Program-made: the position numbers and the translations under genes
The notes under the pieces: model-generated
The model's input: only the letters and a program-made list of their open reading frames with translations
Told to the model about the DNA's origin: nothing
Database searches by the model: none
Source of the DNA: Alterinioella nitratireducens
GTDB taxonomy: Bacteria; Pseudomonadota; Alphaproteobacteria; Rhodobacterales; Rhodobacteraceae
NCBI RefSeq assembly: GCF_013155465.1
Contig: NZ_JABJVX010000007.1
Coordinates: 1 to 64,000 of the forward strand
DNA: 64,000 bases
Direction: 5' to 3'
Part shown: positions 34,958 through 43,276 of the stretch, in pieces
Position numbering within the stretch: position 1 is the first letter of the stretch
How the letters are laid out: each line of letters opens with the position of its first letter

Positions 34958-36290
34958 GCGTCATCCCCTCGACCAGAAGGGACGGGCAGACCGTGCTGAG
35001 ATGCGCCCGCGCGTCATTGGCAGGCTGGATCGTGCGCAGCATGTCGCGCAGGTTGCCCGCGACGGTGCATTCATTGACCGGATAGGCGATCTGCCCGTTC
35101 TCGACCCAGAACCCGGAGGCGCCGCGCGAATAGTCGCCCGTGTTGGCGTTGATCGACGATCCGATCAGGCCGGTGATCAGCAGGCCCGTTCCCATCTGCG
35201 CAATGAGGTCGTCGCGGGTCGCGTCACCTTGCGTCAGCGCCACGTTCGAGACCGAGGGCATCGGCGGCGAGGAGAGCCCGCGCGCGGCATTGGCGGTGGA
35301 TTGCAGCCCCAGCTTGCGGGCGGTCGCAAGGTCCAGCGTCCAGCCGGTCAATACCCCATCCTCGATAATCGCGCGGGTCTGCGTCGGTAGCCCCTCGGCA
35401 TCGAAGGGGCGTGAGCCGGAGGCACGGGGGCGGAGCGGCTCCTCGATCAGCGACAGGCCCTTGGGCAAGACCCGTTCGCCAAGCGCGTCGCGCAGCCACG
35501 AGGCCCCGCGCACGATGGCGCTGCCGCTGACCGCGTTCAGGATGTCGCGGATCAGGCTGCCCGCGATGCGTTCGTCATAGAGCACCGGGCAGGCCCCGGT
35601 CTTGGGCTGGCGCGCGCCCGCGCGTTCCACGGTGCGGGTGCCCGCGATGCGCCCGATCTTTTCAGGGGCCTCCAGGTCGCCGCGATGCAGGCGCATGTCG
35701 CCGTAATAGTCCCGCTCCATCCCGGTGCCGCTGCCGGTGATGGCAACGCAGGAAATGCCGTGATCGGTGCGGGTGTAACCCCCGGAAAAGCCGTTGGTCG
35801 CGGCAAGGTGGCGCGTGCGGCGGCCATAGCCCGCGCTGGCAGCCTGCACCTGGGTGACGCCCTCGACGGCACGGGCGGCGGCCTCGGCTTCCAGTGCGGC
35901 TGTTTCAAGCGCGGCAGGGTCGGGCTCGGTGCCCTTGTCTGCCATGTCCAGCGCCGCGATATCCCAGTCGCGGGCCAGTTGGTCAGGGTTGGCCAGGCCG
36001 ATGGTGGGATCATCCGGGGCCTCGCGCGCCATGGCGACGGCCCTTTCGGCCATCTCGCGCAACGTCTCGGGCTTGGTGTCCGAGGCCGAGACGCAGGCCT
36101 GACGCTGGCCGAGGATGACGCGCAACCCGATCTCGGTGCCTTCCGAACGTTCCGCTTGCTCCAGCCCGCCGTTCAGCACCTGGATCGACAGCGATGTGCC
36201 AGAGACCGCCAGCGCATCGGCGGCGTCGGCCCCGGCGCGGGTCGCGGCCTCCAGCAGGGCATGGGCGAGGGTTTCTGGCGTATTGGTCAT
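34944..36290 (-). CDS. pmbA: PmbA/TldE-family peptidase subunit
   Basis: This 448-residue protein is the TldE/PmbA type: there is no HExxxH zinc motif, which the partner TldD has. Typical segments are GSGTGMERDYYG, GLSSPPMPSVSNVAL, GLLITGLIGSSINANTGDYSRGASGFWVENG. TldD/TldE degrade unfolded peptides and can mature microcins. The tldD gene is not in the window. It is the first gene of the block pmbA-cysQ-DUF4170-waaA-lpxK. Confidence 0.92.
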   Translation of the reverse strand: MTNTPETLAHALLEAATRAGADAADALAVSGTSLSIQVLNGGLEQAERSEGTEIGLRVILGQRQACVSASDTKPETLREMAERAVAMAREAPDDPTIGLANPDQLARDWDIAALDMADKGTEPDPAALETAALEAEAAARAVEGVTQVQAASAGYGRRTRHLAATNGFSGGYTRTDHGISCVAITGSGTGMERDYYGDMRLHRGDLEAPEKIGRIAGTRTVERAGARQPKTGACPVLYDERIAGSLIRDILNAVSGSAIVRGASWLRDALGERVLPKGLSLIEEPLRPRASGSRPFDAEGLPTQTRAIIEDGVLTGWTLDLATARKLGLQSTANAARGLSSPPMPSVSNVALTQGDATRDDLIAQMGTGLLITGLIGSSINANTGDYSRGASGFWVENGQIAYPVNECTVAGNLRDMLRTIQPANDARAHLSTVCPSLLVEGMTLAGA

Positions 36291-36359
36291 CGGGCATGTC
36301 CTGTTGCGGGGGTCTGGGGGCAGAGGTAGTCCGCGGACCCCGGCGGCGCAAGCGGAACG

Positions 36360-36396
36360 AAAAACCCCCGGAGCAGCGCGGCGGCTGCTCCGGGGG
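36360..36396 (-). terminator. Intrinsic terminator after the DUF2125 gene
   Basis: On the minus strand a perfect 13-bp stem (arms CCCCCGGAGCAGC and GCTGCTCCGGGGG, 6-base loop) is followed by TTTTTCG. It is 23 bases beyond the DUF2125 stop. Confidence 0.88.
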
Positions 36397-36418
36397 CTTG
36401 GATGCCGGATGCGCAGGG

Positions 36419-38047
36419 TCAGCGCAGCGGCACACCATTGGCAGTGATGGAGCCATCGGCGCCGAACTCGATATTCGAAGTGTAGCTGTCAGGCCCCGAC
36501 CCCGGAACCGCGAACATGCCCAACATGCCGCGCGCCATGCCCGCCTGCTGCGGCGGCACGAGGCCCGCGTTGGACAGGGTCTGCAACAGGCCATTGGCCC
36601 CGGTCAGGCTAAGATCCACCGAACCGACCGGCACCGGAATGATCTGGCCGGGCTGGAAATCGACATCTCCCACGCCGGTCAACTCGGCCCCGCCGAAGGA
36701 CACCCGCAGGTTGTTCAGGGTCAGGTCACGCAATTCCCCGGGGGCGGAGGTCATGTTCTCCATTTCCTCAGGGCTCATCGTCAGCAGGTCGACGAAGATC
36801 TGCACCGTGCCCGAGACATCCATGATGATCGTGGCCGGCCCGCGCGGCACCTGCCCGCCGGGATCGACCATGGCCCAGATGCTCTCATCCACGGTGACGC
36901 CCTCATAGGCGACCTCGGCGGCGAAGGGCGAGGGCGTGTCGGATCGGGCCAGGGGGATATCGACCGAGACCAGCGTGCTGTCGGCAGCGGCCGAGATCGG
37001 GAAGGGCAGATCCTGCGTGAAGACGCTGACCTCGACCCCTTCGGCCCCGAGCGCATAGCGCATCGCCTGTTCCGAGATGGCGAACCCGATGCTGCCGCCG
37101 GTGTTGGAGGCCGAGATATCGACATTCTCGAACCGGTCCTCGTAGGCGAAGCGGACCGAGGCGGAGTCGTAGCTGGTGTCCATCTCGATCGCCATGCCGG
37201 CGGGGTAGGTTTCGGTGTTCATCCAGTCGACGCCAAGCGGCATGGTGCCGGAAAAGGTGGACTCCGACGCGCCGAAGTTCAGGGCGAATTCGGCAAAACC
37301 CTGATCACCGGCCTGCTTGCTTGGCGTCGTGGGCTGCTGCGGCTGCACCGGGGTAAAGCCGCCGCCGTCATTGCCTGTCGAGCCGCCGGGCATTGTCGGG
37401 GTGGCGGATTCGTCTGTTTCCGTGCCGCCACTGCCGACGGGCTCTTGCGCTTCGAACGCAATCGCCAGCGGTCCGATGGAGGCAGAACCGTTGAATCCCA
37501 CAAATCCCGGTTGCGTGAAATCATAGGTGTAGGAGCTCTGGAACCCGGCCAGGCTGAGCGAGGCTTCATGCTCGGGGATCTCGCCGGGGGGGACATTCTC
37601 GAAGGCCAGGTCGGCAAGCTCGAAATTGGACATCTGCGAGTCGACCGACAGCATCTCGGTGCTGCCCGACGCCGTGGCCTGCAACCCCGACAGGGTGAAG
37701 GTCGCGATGACGGCCGAGGTTCCGGCGGGCGAGGGCCCCTCGAACCGGTAGACAAGCGAGTCGGCCGCGCTGATGCTGACCGTGCCGTCATCCTGGTTGG
37801 TCAGCGTGACCTGCGCGAAGCTGGTGGAGACGGTCATGTCCTCGACCACCATTTCCGAGGTCATGTTGTTCAGGACCAGCGAGCCGCCGGTATCGGTGAC
37901 CTCTGCCGTCACCGGCTGGCCGTATTGCATGGCCTGCTCCTGCCACAGCGCCCAGAGTTCCTGCGCGGTGATCTCGGCCGTTGCGGGCGAGGCTGCCATG
38001 AGTGCCGCGGTTGAAAGCGTGAGAGAAAAGGATTTCATCTTTGACAT
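36419..38047 (-). CDS. DUF2125 family exported protein
   Basis: The 542-residue protein has a signal peptide (SLTLSTAALMAASPATAE) and a long beta-rich body with repeated short motifs, consistent with DUF2125. A Gly/Pro/Gln linker (about residues 220-245, with PMPGGSTGNDGGG) splits it in two. Related proteins are predicted to be periplasmic or outer-membrane associated; the role is unknown. The ATG at 38047 is used because the signal peptide starts there; the longer open frame beyond it runs antisense through the SDR gene. Confidence 0.8.
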   Translation of the reverse strand: MSKMKSFSLTLSTAALMAASPATAEITAQELWALWQEQAMQYGQPVTAEVTDTGGSLVLNNMTSEMVVEDMTVSTSFAQVTLTNQDDGTVSISAADSLVYRFEGPSPAGTSAVIATFTLSGLQATASGSTEMLSVDSQMSNFELADLAFENVPPGEIPEHEASLSLAGFQSSYTYDFTQPGFVGFNGSASIGPLAIAFEAQEPVGSGGTETDESATPTMPGGSTGNDGGGFTPVQPQQPTTPSKQAGDQGFAEFALNFGASESTFSGTMPLGVDWMNTETYPAGMAIEMDTSYDSASVRFAYEDRFENVDISASNTGGSIGFAISEQAMRYALGAEGVEVSVFTQDLPFPISAAADSTLVSVDIPLARSDTPSPFAAEVAYEGVTVDESIWAMVDPGGQVPRGPATIIMDVSGTVQIFVDLLTMSPEEMENMTSAPGELRDLTLNNLRVSFGGAELTGVGDVDFQPGQIIPVPVGSVDLSLTGANGLLQTLSNAGLVPPQQAGMARGMLGMFAVPGSGPDSYTSNIEFGADGSITANGVPLR

Positions 38048-38102
38048 AACGACCTTCCGAATGTGAATTTCCGTTGCAAATGTCCGCCGCGTTCCGGCGG
38101 GC

Positions 38103-38123
38103 GTCAAGGGATGCTCCCTTGAC
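38103..38123. repeat. Perfect 9-bp inverted repeat between divergent genes
   Basis: GTCAAGGGA and TCCCTTGAC flank TGC in the 114-base region between the DUF2125 gene and the SDR gene. It lies 38 bases before the SDR start. It may be an operator or an mRNA leader hairpin; no T-run follows. Confidence 0.55.
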
Positions 38124-38161
38124 CGTGAGTCGCATGGAAACACTAACCGCAGGAGGTTGAT

Positions 38162-38917
38162 ATGGGCAAGCTGGACGGCAAGACGATGATGGTGACGGGG
38201 GCCAGCCGGGGCATCGGGGCCGCCGCTGCGCGGGTTTTCGCCGAGGCGGGCGCGAATGTCTGCCTCCTGGCCCGCTCCCGCGAGGAGATCGCGGATATCG
38301 CCGGAGAGATCGGCAAAAGCGCGCTGGCCATCCCCTGCGACGTCAGCCGCTACTGGGAGATGGAGGCCGCCGTGCGCGCCAGCATCGACACGTTCGGGCG
38401 GCTCGACATCCTGATCAACAACGCGGGCGTGATCGACCCCATCGCCAACCTGTCCGAGGCCGATTCGGACGCCTGGGGGCAGCTTATCGACATCAACGTC
38501 AAGGGCGTCTTCCACGGCATGCGCGCGGCGCTGCCCTCGATGATCACGCAAGGCGCGGGCACGATCCTGACCATCAGTTCCGGCGCCGCGCATAACGCGC
38601 TGGAGGGGTGGAGCGCCTATTGCACCTCGAAGGCGGGGGCCGCGATGCTGACCAGGGCGGCGCATGTCGAGGCGGCAGGCCACGGCATCCGCGCGATGGG
38701 TCTGTCGCCCGGCACCGTGGCCACCCAGATGCAGCGCGAGATCAAGGACAGCGGCGTGAACCCGGTCAGCCAGCTGGATTGGGACGCGCATATCCCCCCT
38801 GAATGGCCCGCGAAAACGCTGCTCTGGATGTGCGGCGCGGATGCGGATGAGTTTCTCGGCGAGGAAATCTCGCTGCGCGACGAGGCCATCCGCCGCCGCG
38901 TCGGCCTGATCGGATGA
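38162..38917 (+). CDS. Short-chain dehydrogenase/reductase
   Basis: The 251-residue oxidoreductase has the NAD(P) motif TGASRGIGAAAA (residues 13-24), NNAG near 89, and the catalytic Ser-Tyr-Lys in ISSGAAHN...YCTSK (Tyr near 154). The substrate cannot be read from sequence. The next gene, an enoyl-CoA hydratase, overlaps its stop, so a joint role in acyl-CoA or aromatic acid metabolism is plausible. An AGGAGG site precedes the ATG. Confidence 0.92.
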   Translation: MGKLDGKTMMVTGASRGIGAAAARVFAEAGANVCLLARSREEIADIAGEIGKSALAIPCDVSRYWEMEAAVRASIDTFGRLDILINNAGVIDPIANLSEADSDAWGQLIDINVKGVFHGMRAALPSMITQGAGTILTISSGAAHNALEGWSAYCTSKAGAAMLTRAAHVEAAGHGIRAMGLSPGTVATQMQREIKDSGVNPVSQLDWDAHIPPEWPAKTLLWMCGADADEFLGEEISLRDEAIRRRVGLIG

Positions 38918-39540
38918 TCGACATTGTCCGCGAGGGCGGGATCTGGACGCTGACCTTGAACCGGCCCGACAAGGCCAATTCGCTGACGGCGGAGATGCTG
39001 GAGAGGCTGGCCGGGTTGGCCGAGGAGGGCGCCCGCGATCCTGAGCTGCGTGCGCTGGTGCTGACCGGTGCGGGCGCGCGCGTGTTCTCCGCCGGGGCCG
39101 ATCTTGAGGAGGCGCGGGCAGGGCTGGCCACCTCGCCGCTCTGGGAGCGGGTCTCGGCTGCCGTCGCGGCCCTGCCCTGCCTGACCATCGCCGCGCTGAA
39201 CGGTACGCTCGCGGGCGGCGCGTTCGGCATGGCCTTGGCCTGCGACCTGCGCATCGCGGTGCCGTCTGCGCGGTTCTTCTACCCGGTGGCGAAACTGGGT
39301 TTCCTTCCGCAACCCTCGGACCCCGCCCGCATGGCGGCGCTGATCGGGCCCGCGCGGACCAAGCTGGTGCTGCTGGCGGGCGCGAGGCTGGACGCGGAGG
39401 AGGCGTTGCGGGTCGGTCTCATCGACCGGATCGACGGCGATGTGGCCGGGGCCGCGCGCAGGCTGGCCGAAGATGCACTGGCGGGGGATGCGGCAGATTT
39501 GCGGGCGATCAAGGCGATGTGTGGCGGTGCGTTGCGCTGA
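38914..39540 (+). CDS. Enoyl-CoA hydratase/isomerase family protein
   Basis: This 208-residue crotonase-fold protein is shorter than the usual 255-260 residues; the C-terminal helical part is reduced. The core is visible: LNRPDKANSLTAEM, the oxyanion-hole segment FSAGADLEEAR, and LNGTLAGGAFGMALACDLRIA. The substrate is an acyl-CoA of unknown type. It overlaps the SDR gene by four bases (ATGA). Confidence 0.88.
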   Translation: MIDIVREGGIWTLTLNRPDKANSLTAEMLERLAGLAEEGARDPELRALVLTGAGARVFSAGADLEEARAGLATSPLWERVSAAVAALPCLTIAALNGTLAGGAFGMALACDLRIAVPSARFFYPVAKLGFLPQPSDPARMAALIGPARTKLVLLAGARLDAEEALRVGLIDRIDGDVAGAARRLAEDALAGDAADLRAIKAMCGGALR

Positions 39541-39548
39541 AGCGCACC

Positions 39549-39860
39549 CTACCGGCGGGTCTTCCAGCCGCGCCTGGCCCCCGGCGTCCTGGAGTGGAAA
39601 TCGGGCGGGCGTTTCCGCACCCAGGCGATGAAGCTGGCCAGCCGGGGATGGGCCTTGAGGGCGTCGATGCTGTTGTAGCTGCGGGCGAGGTCCGCCTCGC
39701 TGAGGGTGGCGTGAATCTCGTTGTGGCAGATCTGGTGCAGCAGGACCGTCGGCCCACCCTTGCCGCCGCGCAGGCGCGGGATCAGGTGGTGCAGGCTCTG
39801 CTTGGCATGCGGCGGAATGGGCCTGTCGCAAAGCGGGCAGATCGGGAGAGGGTCGTCCAT
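39549..39860 (-). CDS. Small HNH endonuclease-like protein
   Basis: The 103-residue protein opens with CPLCDRPIP (zinc-type Cys pair) and has an HNH core: LHHLIPRLRGGKGGPTVLLH, then HQICHNEIHATLSE. The tail is basic (RKRPPDF..RGWKTRR). Proteins like this occur as single genes in many alphaproteobacteria; whether it cuts DNA is not shown. The ATG at 39860 puts the first Cys pair near the N-terminus; a longer frame is antisense to the flavoprotein gene. Confidence 0.8.
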   Translation of the reverse strand: MDDPLPICPLCDRPIPPHAKQSLHHLIPRLRGGKGGPTVLLHQICHNEIHATLSEADLARSYNSIDALKAHPRLASFIAWVRKRPPDFHSRTPGARRGWKTRR

Positions 39861-39927
39861 TTGCCTTGTGTCCCCTGTCCGGGCTGGCCCATAGGATGGG
39901 GCGAAACCGGGGATGGGCAAGGGTGAA

Positions 39928-41100
39928 ATGACCGAAGAGATCGACGCGCTGGTGATCGGGGCGGGGCCTGCCGGGCTGATGGCGGCGGAGGTGCTGGAGC
40001 AGGCCGGACGGCGCGTCGTGATCGCCGAGGCCAAGCCCTCGCCCGCGCGCAAGCTGTTGATGGCAGGCAAGTCGGGGCTGAACCTGACCAAGGCGGAGCC
40101 CGAGGCGGATTTTTTCACGGGCTACGCCGAGGCGGCGGAGTGGCTGGCACCGATGCTGACCGCGTTCGGGCAGGACGGGGTGCGGACCTGGGCCGAGGGG
40201 TTGGGACAGGAGCTGTTCACCGGATCGTCGGGCCGCGTGTTCCCGAGGTCAATGAAAGCCTCGCCGCTGCTGCGCGCCTGGCTTGGCCGTCTTACGGCCG
40301 AAATGCGGTTGCGCTGGCGGTGGCAGGGTTTCGACGGAACCGCGTTGCGCTTTGACATGCCTGACGGCGCGCGCCTGCTGGCCCCGCGCGTCACGGTGCT
40401 GGCGCTTGGCGGCGGATCCTGGTCGCGGCTTGGCTCGGACGCGGCGTGGCTGCCCTGGCTGGCGGAAAGGGGCGTCGAGATCGCACCGCTGCAACCGGCC
40501 AATATGGGCTTCCGGGTCAACTGGTCGCCGCATATGGCCCCGCATTTCGGCACGCCGGTGAAGGGCTGCGCGCTTGTCGCGGGCGACAATCGGGTGCGCG
40601 CCGAGTTCGTGATCTCGGAGAAGGGCGTCGAGGGCGGCGGGATTTACGCGGTCTCGCGCGCGCTGCGCGAGGGGGGGGAACTGCGGCTGGACCTGATGCC
40701 GGATCTGAGCGCGGAGGAGGTGGCCGAGCGCCTCTTGCGTCCGCGCGGCAAGACCAGCCTCGCCAATCATCTGCGCAAGACGCTTGGCCTGACGGGCGCG
40801 CGGGCGGCGTTGCTCAACGAATGGGGGCGGCCCTTGCCCGAGGGGGCGGCGCTTGGCGCGCTGATCAAGGCGCTGCCCGCGCGGTTGGCGGGACCGCGCC
40901 CGATGGATGAGGCGATCTCGACGGCGGGGGGCGTGACCCGTGCGGCGCTGGATGACGGGCTGATGCTGCGCGCGGCGCCGGGCGTGTTCTGCGCGGGCGA
41001 GATGCTGGATTGGGAGGCGCCGACCGGTGGCTACCTGTTGACGGCGTGCCTGGCGACGGGGCGATGGGCCGGGCAAAACGCGGCGCGGTGGCGGGGGTAG
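39928..41100 (+). CDS. HI0933/YhiN-like flavoprotein (NAD(P)/FAD oxidoreductase)
   Basis: The 390-residue protein begins with an FAD-binding motif, ALVIGAGPAGLMAAEVLEQAG, and has MAGKSGLNLT, ALGGGSWSRLGSD and at the end AGEMLDWEAPTGGYLLTACL, all typical of HI0933/YhiN-type flavoproteins (the TIGR03862 subgroup fits best). The reaction is unknown; some relatives dehydrogenate tRNA or rRNA bases or small metabolites. An alternative ATG at 39913 adds five residues. Confidence 0.85.
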   Translation: MTEEIDALVIGAGPAGLMAAEVLEQAGRRVVIAEAKPSPARKLLMAGKSGLNLTKAEPEADFFTGYAEAAEWLAPMLTAFGQDGVRTWAEGLGQELFTGSSGRVFPRSMKASPLLRAWLGRLTAEMRLRWRWQGFDGTALRFDMPDGARLLAPRVTVLALGGGSWSRLGSDAAWLPWLAERGVEIAPLQPANMGFRVNWSPHMAPHFGTPVKGCALVAGDNRVRAEFVISEKGVEGGGIYAVSRALREGGELRLDLMPDLSAEEVAERLLRPRGKTSLANHLRKTLGLTGARAALLNEWGRPLPEGAALGALIKALPARLAGPRPMDEAISTAGGVTRAALDDGLMLRAAPGVFCAGEMLDWEAPTGGYLLTACLATGRWAGQNAARWRG

Positions 41101-41105
41101 GGCGT

Positions 41106-41149
41106 CCGGCCCGTCGACGGGCCGGGGTTGCGCTCGGTCGATCGGGCGC
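41106..41149. repeat. Double-palindrome element, copy 2 (between convergent genes)
   Basis: The perfect 20-bp palindrome CCGGCCCGTCGACGGGCCGG (41106-41125) is followed by GCGCTCGGTCGATCGGGCGC (41130-41149). Arrangement, spacing and sequence match copy 1 at 18612-18655, and both copies lie between convergent genes, here the flavoprotein and the GST. Confidence 0.7.
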
Positions 41150-41153
41150 GTTC

Positions 41154-41744
41154 TCAGCCCTGCGAGGCGCGCTTGTAGGCGGGGCGGGCGCGCATCGCCT
41201 CGGCGTAATCGCGCAGGCGTGGTTCCTCGACCGGGAATTTCGCGCTGATCGCCCATCCCAGGCAATGGGTCAGCACGATATCGGCGATGGTCATGGTCTC
41301 GCCCATCAGGAACGGACCGTCTTCGGCCATGCGTGTCAGTAGCCGCTCCTGCGACCGGGCGAACTCCCATTTCAGGCTGTCCTTGACCGCTGGCACGCGG
41401 CGATCCTCGGGCAGGATGAAACTGTGCCGCGCGGCGGTCCACAGGATCTGGTCGAACTCGTCATTTATGAACTGCGTCAGGCTGTCCTGTCGGGCGCGCT
41501 CCAGCGTGCCCGCCGGGAAGGTCAGGCGCCCATGCTTGTCGGCCAGGTAGGTCATGATCGCCAGCGAATCGGTGATCGGCACGCCGCCCACCACCAGCAC
41601 CGGCACCTTGCCCGCCGGGTTGAAGGCGACGACCTCCTCGGCATGGGGCATGGCCCCGACATGGTCGTAAGGTTGGTCCAACTCCTCCAGTGCCCAGAGG
41701 ACGCGGAGCGTGCGGGTGCGGGTGGGTCCGATGACGCGATACAT
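41154..41744 (-). CDS. Glutathione S-transferase family protein
   Basis: This 196-residue protein has a thioredoxin-like N-domain (residues 1-75, with GKVPVLVVGGVPITDSLAIMTYLAD, containing the cis-Pro and the glutathione-binding DS) and an all-helical C-domain with LMGETMTIADIVLTHCL. It conjugates or reduces substrates with glutathione; the substrate is unknown. It lies 12 bases after holA on the same strand and may share its transcript. Confidence 0.92.
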   Translation of the reverse strand: MYRVIGPTRTRTLRVLWALEELDQPYDHVGAMPHAEEVVAFNPAGKVPVLVVGGVPITDSLAIMTYLADKHGRLTFPAGTLERARQDSLTQFINDEFDQILWTAARHSFILPEDRRVPAVKDSLKWEFARSQERLLTRMAEDGPFLMGETMTIADIVLTHCLGWAISAKFPVEEPRLRDYAEAMRARPAYKRASQG

Positions 41745-41756
41745 GCGGTGTCCTTC

Positions 41757-42788
41757 CTAGCGGGCGGCACGATGGGCGATGGAGGCGAGCCGGATCAGCG
41801 CACGTTCCATCAAGGCGGTCTGCGGCGCCTGCTGGCTGGAGCGCAGGGCGAGGTCGGTATCCAGCAGCGTTTCATGCGCCGCCTCCAGCCGCGACACGCC
41901 CCAGAGGCCCGCCTGCCGGATCATCTTGTCACGGCGCGGTCCGTAGACCGGCGGGCGCATCGCGCCGACCCCGGCAGAGGCCCCGCCGGGATGGATCGCG
42001 GCCCCGTAGAGGCCCCGGAAATGGCGCAGCGCCTGGATGCACAGCGTGACCGGCAGCACGCCTTGCCCGGTCAGTTTCTGCATCAGCGGGCCGATCGCGC
42101 CGATCCGGCCCTCGGCGGCGGCGTTCAGGATGTCATCCACACCGGCCTCGATGGTCGTGGGCGCGCAGGCCATGATGTCGGCGGAGGTGACGGGCGACGG
42201 ATCGCTCATCTTGTAGAGCGCCAGTTTCTCCATCGTCTGCCGGAAATCGCCGGGGTCCAGCGCCTGCGCAAGCGCGGTCAGTTCGGCCATGCCGTCGCGG
42301 CCCACATCGGTGACGCCGGATTTGGCCAGCGTTTCCTCTATCTCGGCGCGCGAGGGGGGTTCGTCATAGATGCCGATGGCATAGGCGCGCTTGTGGCTCT
42401 CGAACAGCTTGCGCAGCGCGGATTTGGGGGCAAGCGTCTTGGCGGTGACGATGATCTGCGCGTCGCCTTCGCGCCATTCGGTCAGCGCGTCCTTGATGAC
42501 GGGGGCGAGGCCATCGGCGGCCTCCTCGACAAAGGCCACGCGCGGGCCGGGGAAGAAGCCGACGGCGCGCATCGCATCGGCCAGCATCGCCTTGTCGCTG
42601 CGCAATTCGCTGGCCGGGATCCGGGTCAGGCGCATTTCCTCCTCGGCGCCGGGGCCGAGCAGTTTCTCGATCACGTCCTGCCGCTTCAGCGCTACCCGCA
42701 TCGCGTCAGCGCCATAAAGCAGCAGCCCCGCCGCAGACCTGTCGGGCGCGTGAAAATAGGCGGCGGCGTCGCGGGCTGTCAGCTTCAT
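41757..42788 (-). CDS. holA: DNA polymerase III subunit delta
   Basis: The 343-residue protein is the clamp-loader delta subunit, which opens the sliding clamp. It starts with [28 protein letters not shown], has the family's central LAPKSALRKLFESHKRA, and a C-terminal collar domain with VLPVTLCIQALRHFRGLY. It overlaps lptE by four bases (ATGA) and follows leuS-lptE, a conserved alphaproteobacterial order. Confidence 0.93.
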   Translation of the reverse strand: MKLTARDAAAYFHAPDRSAAGLLLYGADAMRVALKRQDVIEKLLGPGAEEEMRLTRIPASELRSDKAMLADAMRAVGFFPGPRVAFVEEAADGLAPVIKDALTEWREGDAQIIVTAKTLAPKSALRKLFESHKRAYAIGIYDEPPSRAEIEETLAKSGVTDVGRDGMAELTALAQALDPGDFRQTMEKLALYKMSDPSPVTSADIMACAPTTIEAGVDDILNAAAEGRIGAIGPLMQKLTGQGVLPVTLCIQALRHFRGLYGAAIHPGGASAGVGAMRPPVYGPRRDKMIRQAGLWGVSRLEAAHETLLDTDLALRSSQQAPQTALMERALIRLASIAHRAAR

Positions 42789-43276
42789 GAGAAGCGGCTG
42801 GAGGCGGTCAGGAGGCGCGAAACCAGCCGGTCGGCCAGGATCGTCATCAGCCGATCCTCGGCGTCGCGTTCTGCGGCGGCGGTGGCGACGGAACTGCCGG
42901 TGGTGGAATAGGCCGCGAAGCTGGACACGCTGTCGGCCAGGATCTGCGCATCGGTCGCCAGCTCGGTCAGGACGAAATCGACGGTGCCGTTGATGTTGAT
43001 CCGGGTGATGTCATTGGCGCCGGTAATGGCAAGGTCGGTGGTCGAGGTCGTGATGGTGCAATCCAGCGCGTAGGCCGCGCCGTTCGGCCGCCCAAGCCGC
43101 TCCTCCAGCCGCGCGACCAGTTCAAAGCCGAGCCGTGTGTCGGGGGCCGCGACCAGCACCTGGTTGCGCAAGGCCAGCCCGACCCCGCCGGTGCCATAGA
43201 CCGGGGCAAAGCCGCAGCCCGCCAGGGGCAGGGCGGCCAGCAGGGTCAGGAAGGTGCGGCGGTCAGATGACGACAT
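42785..43276 (-). CDS. lptE: LPS-assembly lipoprotein LptE
   Basis: This 163-residue lipoprotein has the lipobox LAALPLAGC near residue 20, preceded by DRRTFLTLL. It is the plug of the LptD/LptE translocon that inserts lipopolysaccharide into the outer membrane. I start at the ATG at 43276, which overlaps the end of leuS by 14 bases; the longer frame upstream is antisense-free but lies inside leuS and gives a poor signal peptide. Confidence 0.9.
   Translation of the reverse strand: MSSSDRRTFLTLLAALPLAGCGFAPVYGTGGVGLALRNQVLVAAPDTRLGFELVARLEERLGRPNGAAYALDCTITTSTTDLAITGANDITRININGTVDFVLTELATDAQILADSVSSFAAYSTTGSSVATAAAERDAEDRLMTILADRLVSRLLTASSRFS

Noticed and set aside
34944-36290. PmbA/TldE as a maturation protease of the Tat mini-proteins
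   Set aside because: PmbA belongs to a conserved housekeeping block with cysQ and waaA, and the mini-proteins have Tat signals that signal peptidase would remove.
38048-38791. N-terminal extension of the DUF2125 frame
   Set aside because: It runs antisense to the SDR gene; a normal signal peptide begins at 38047.
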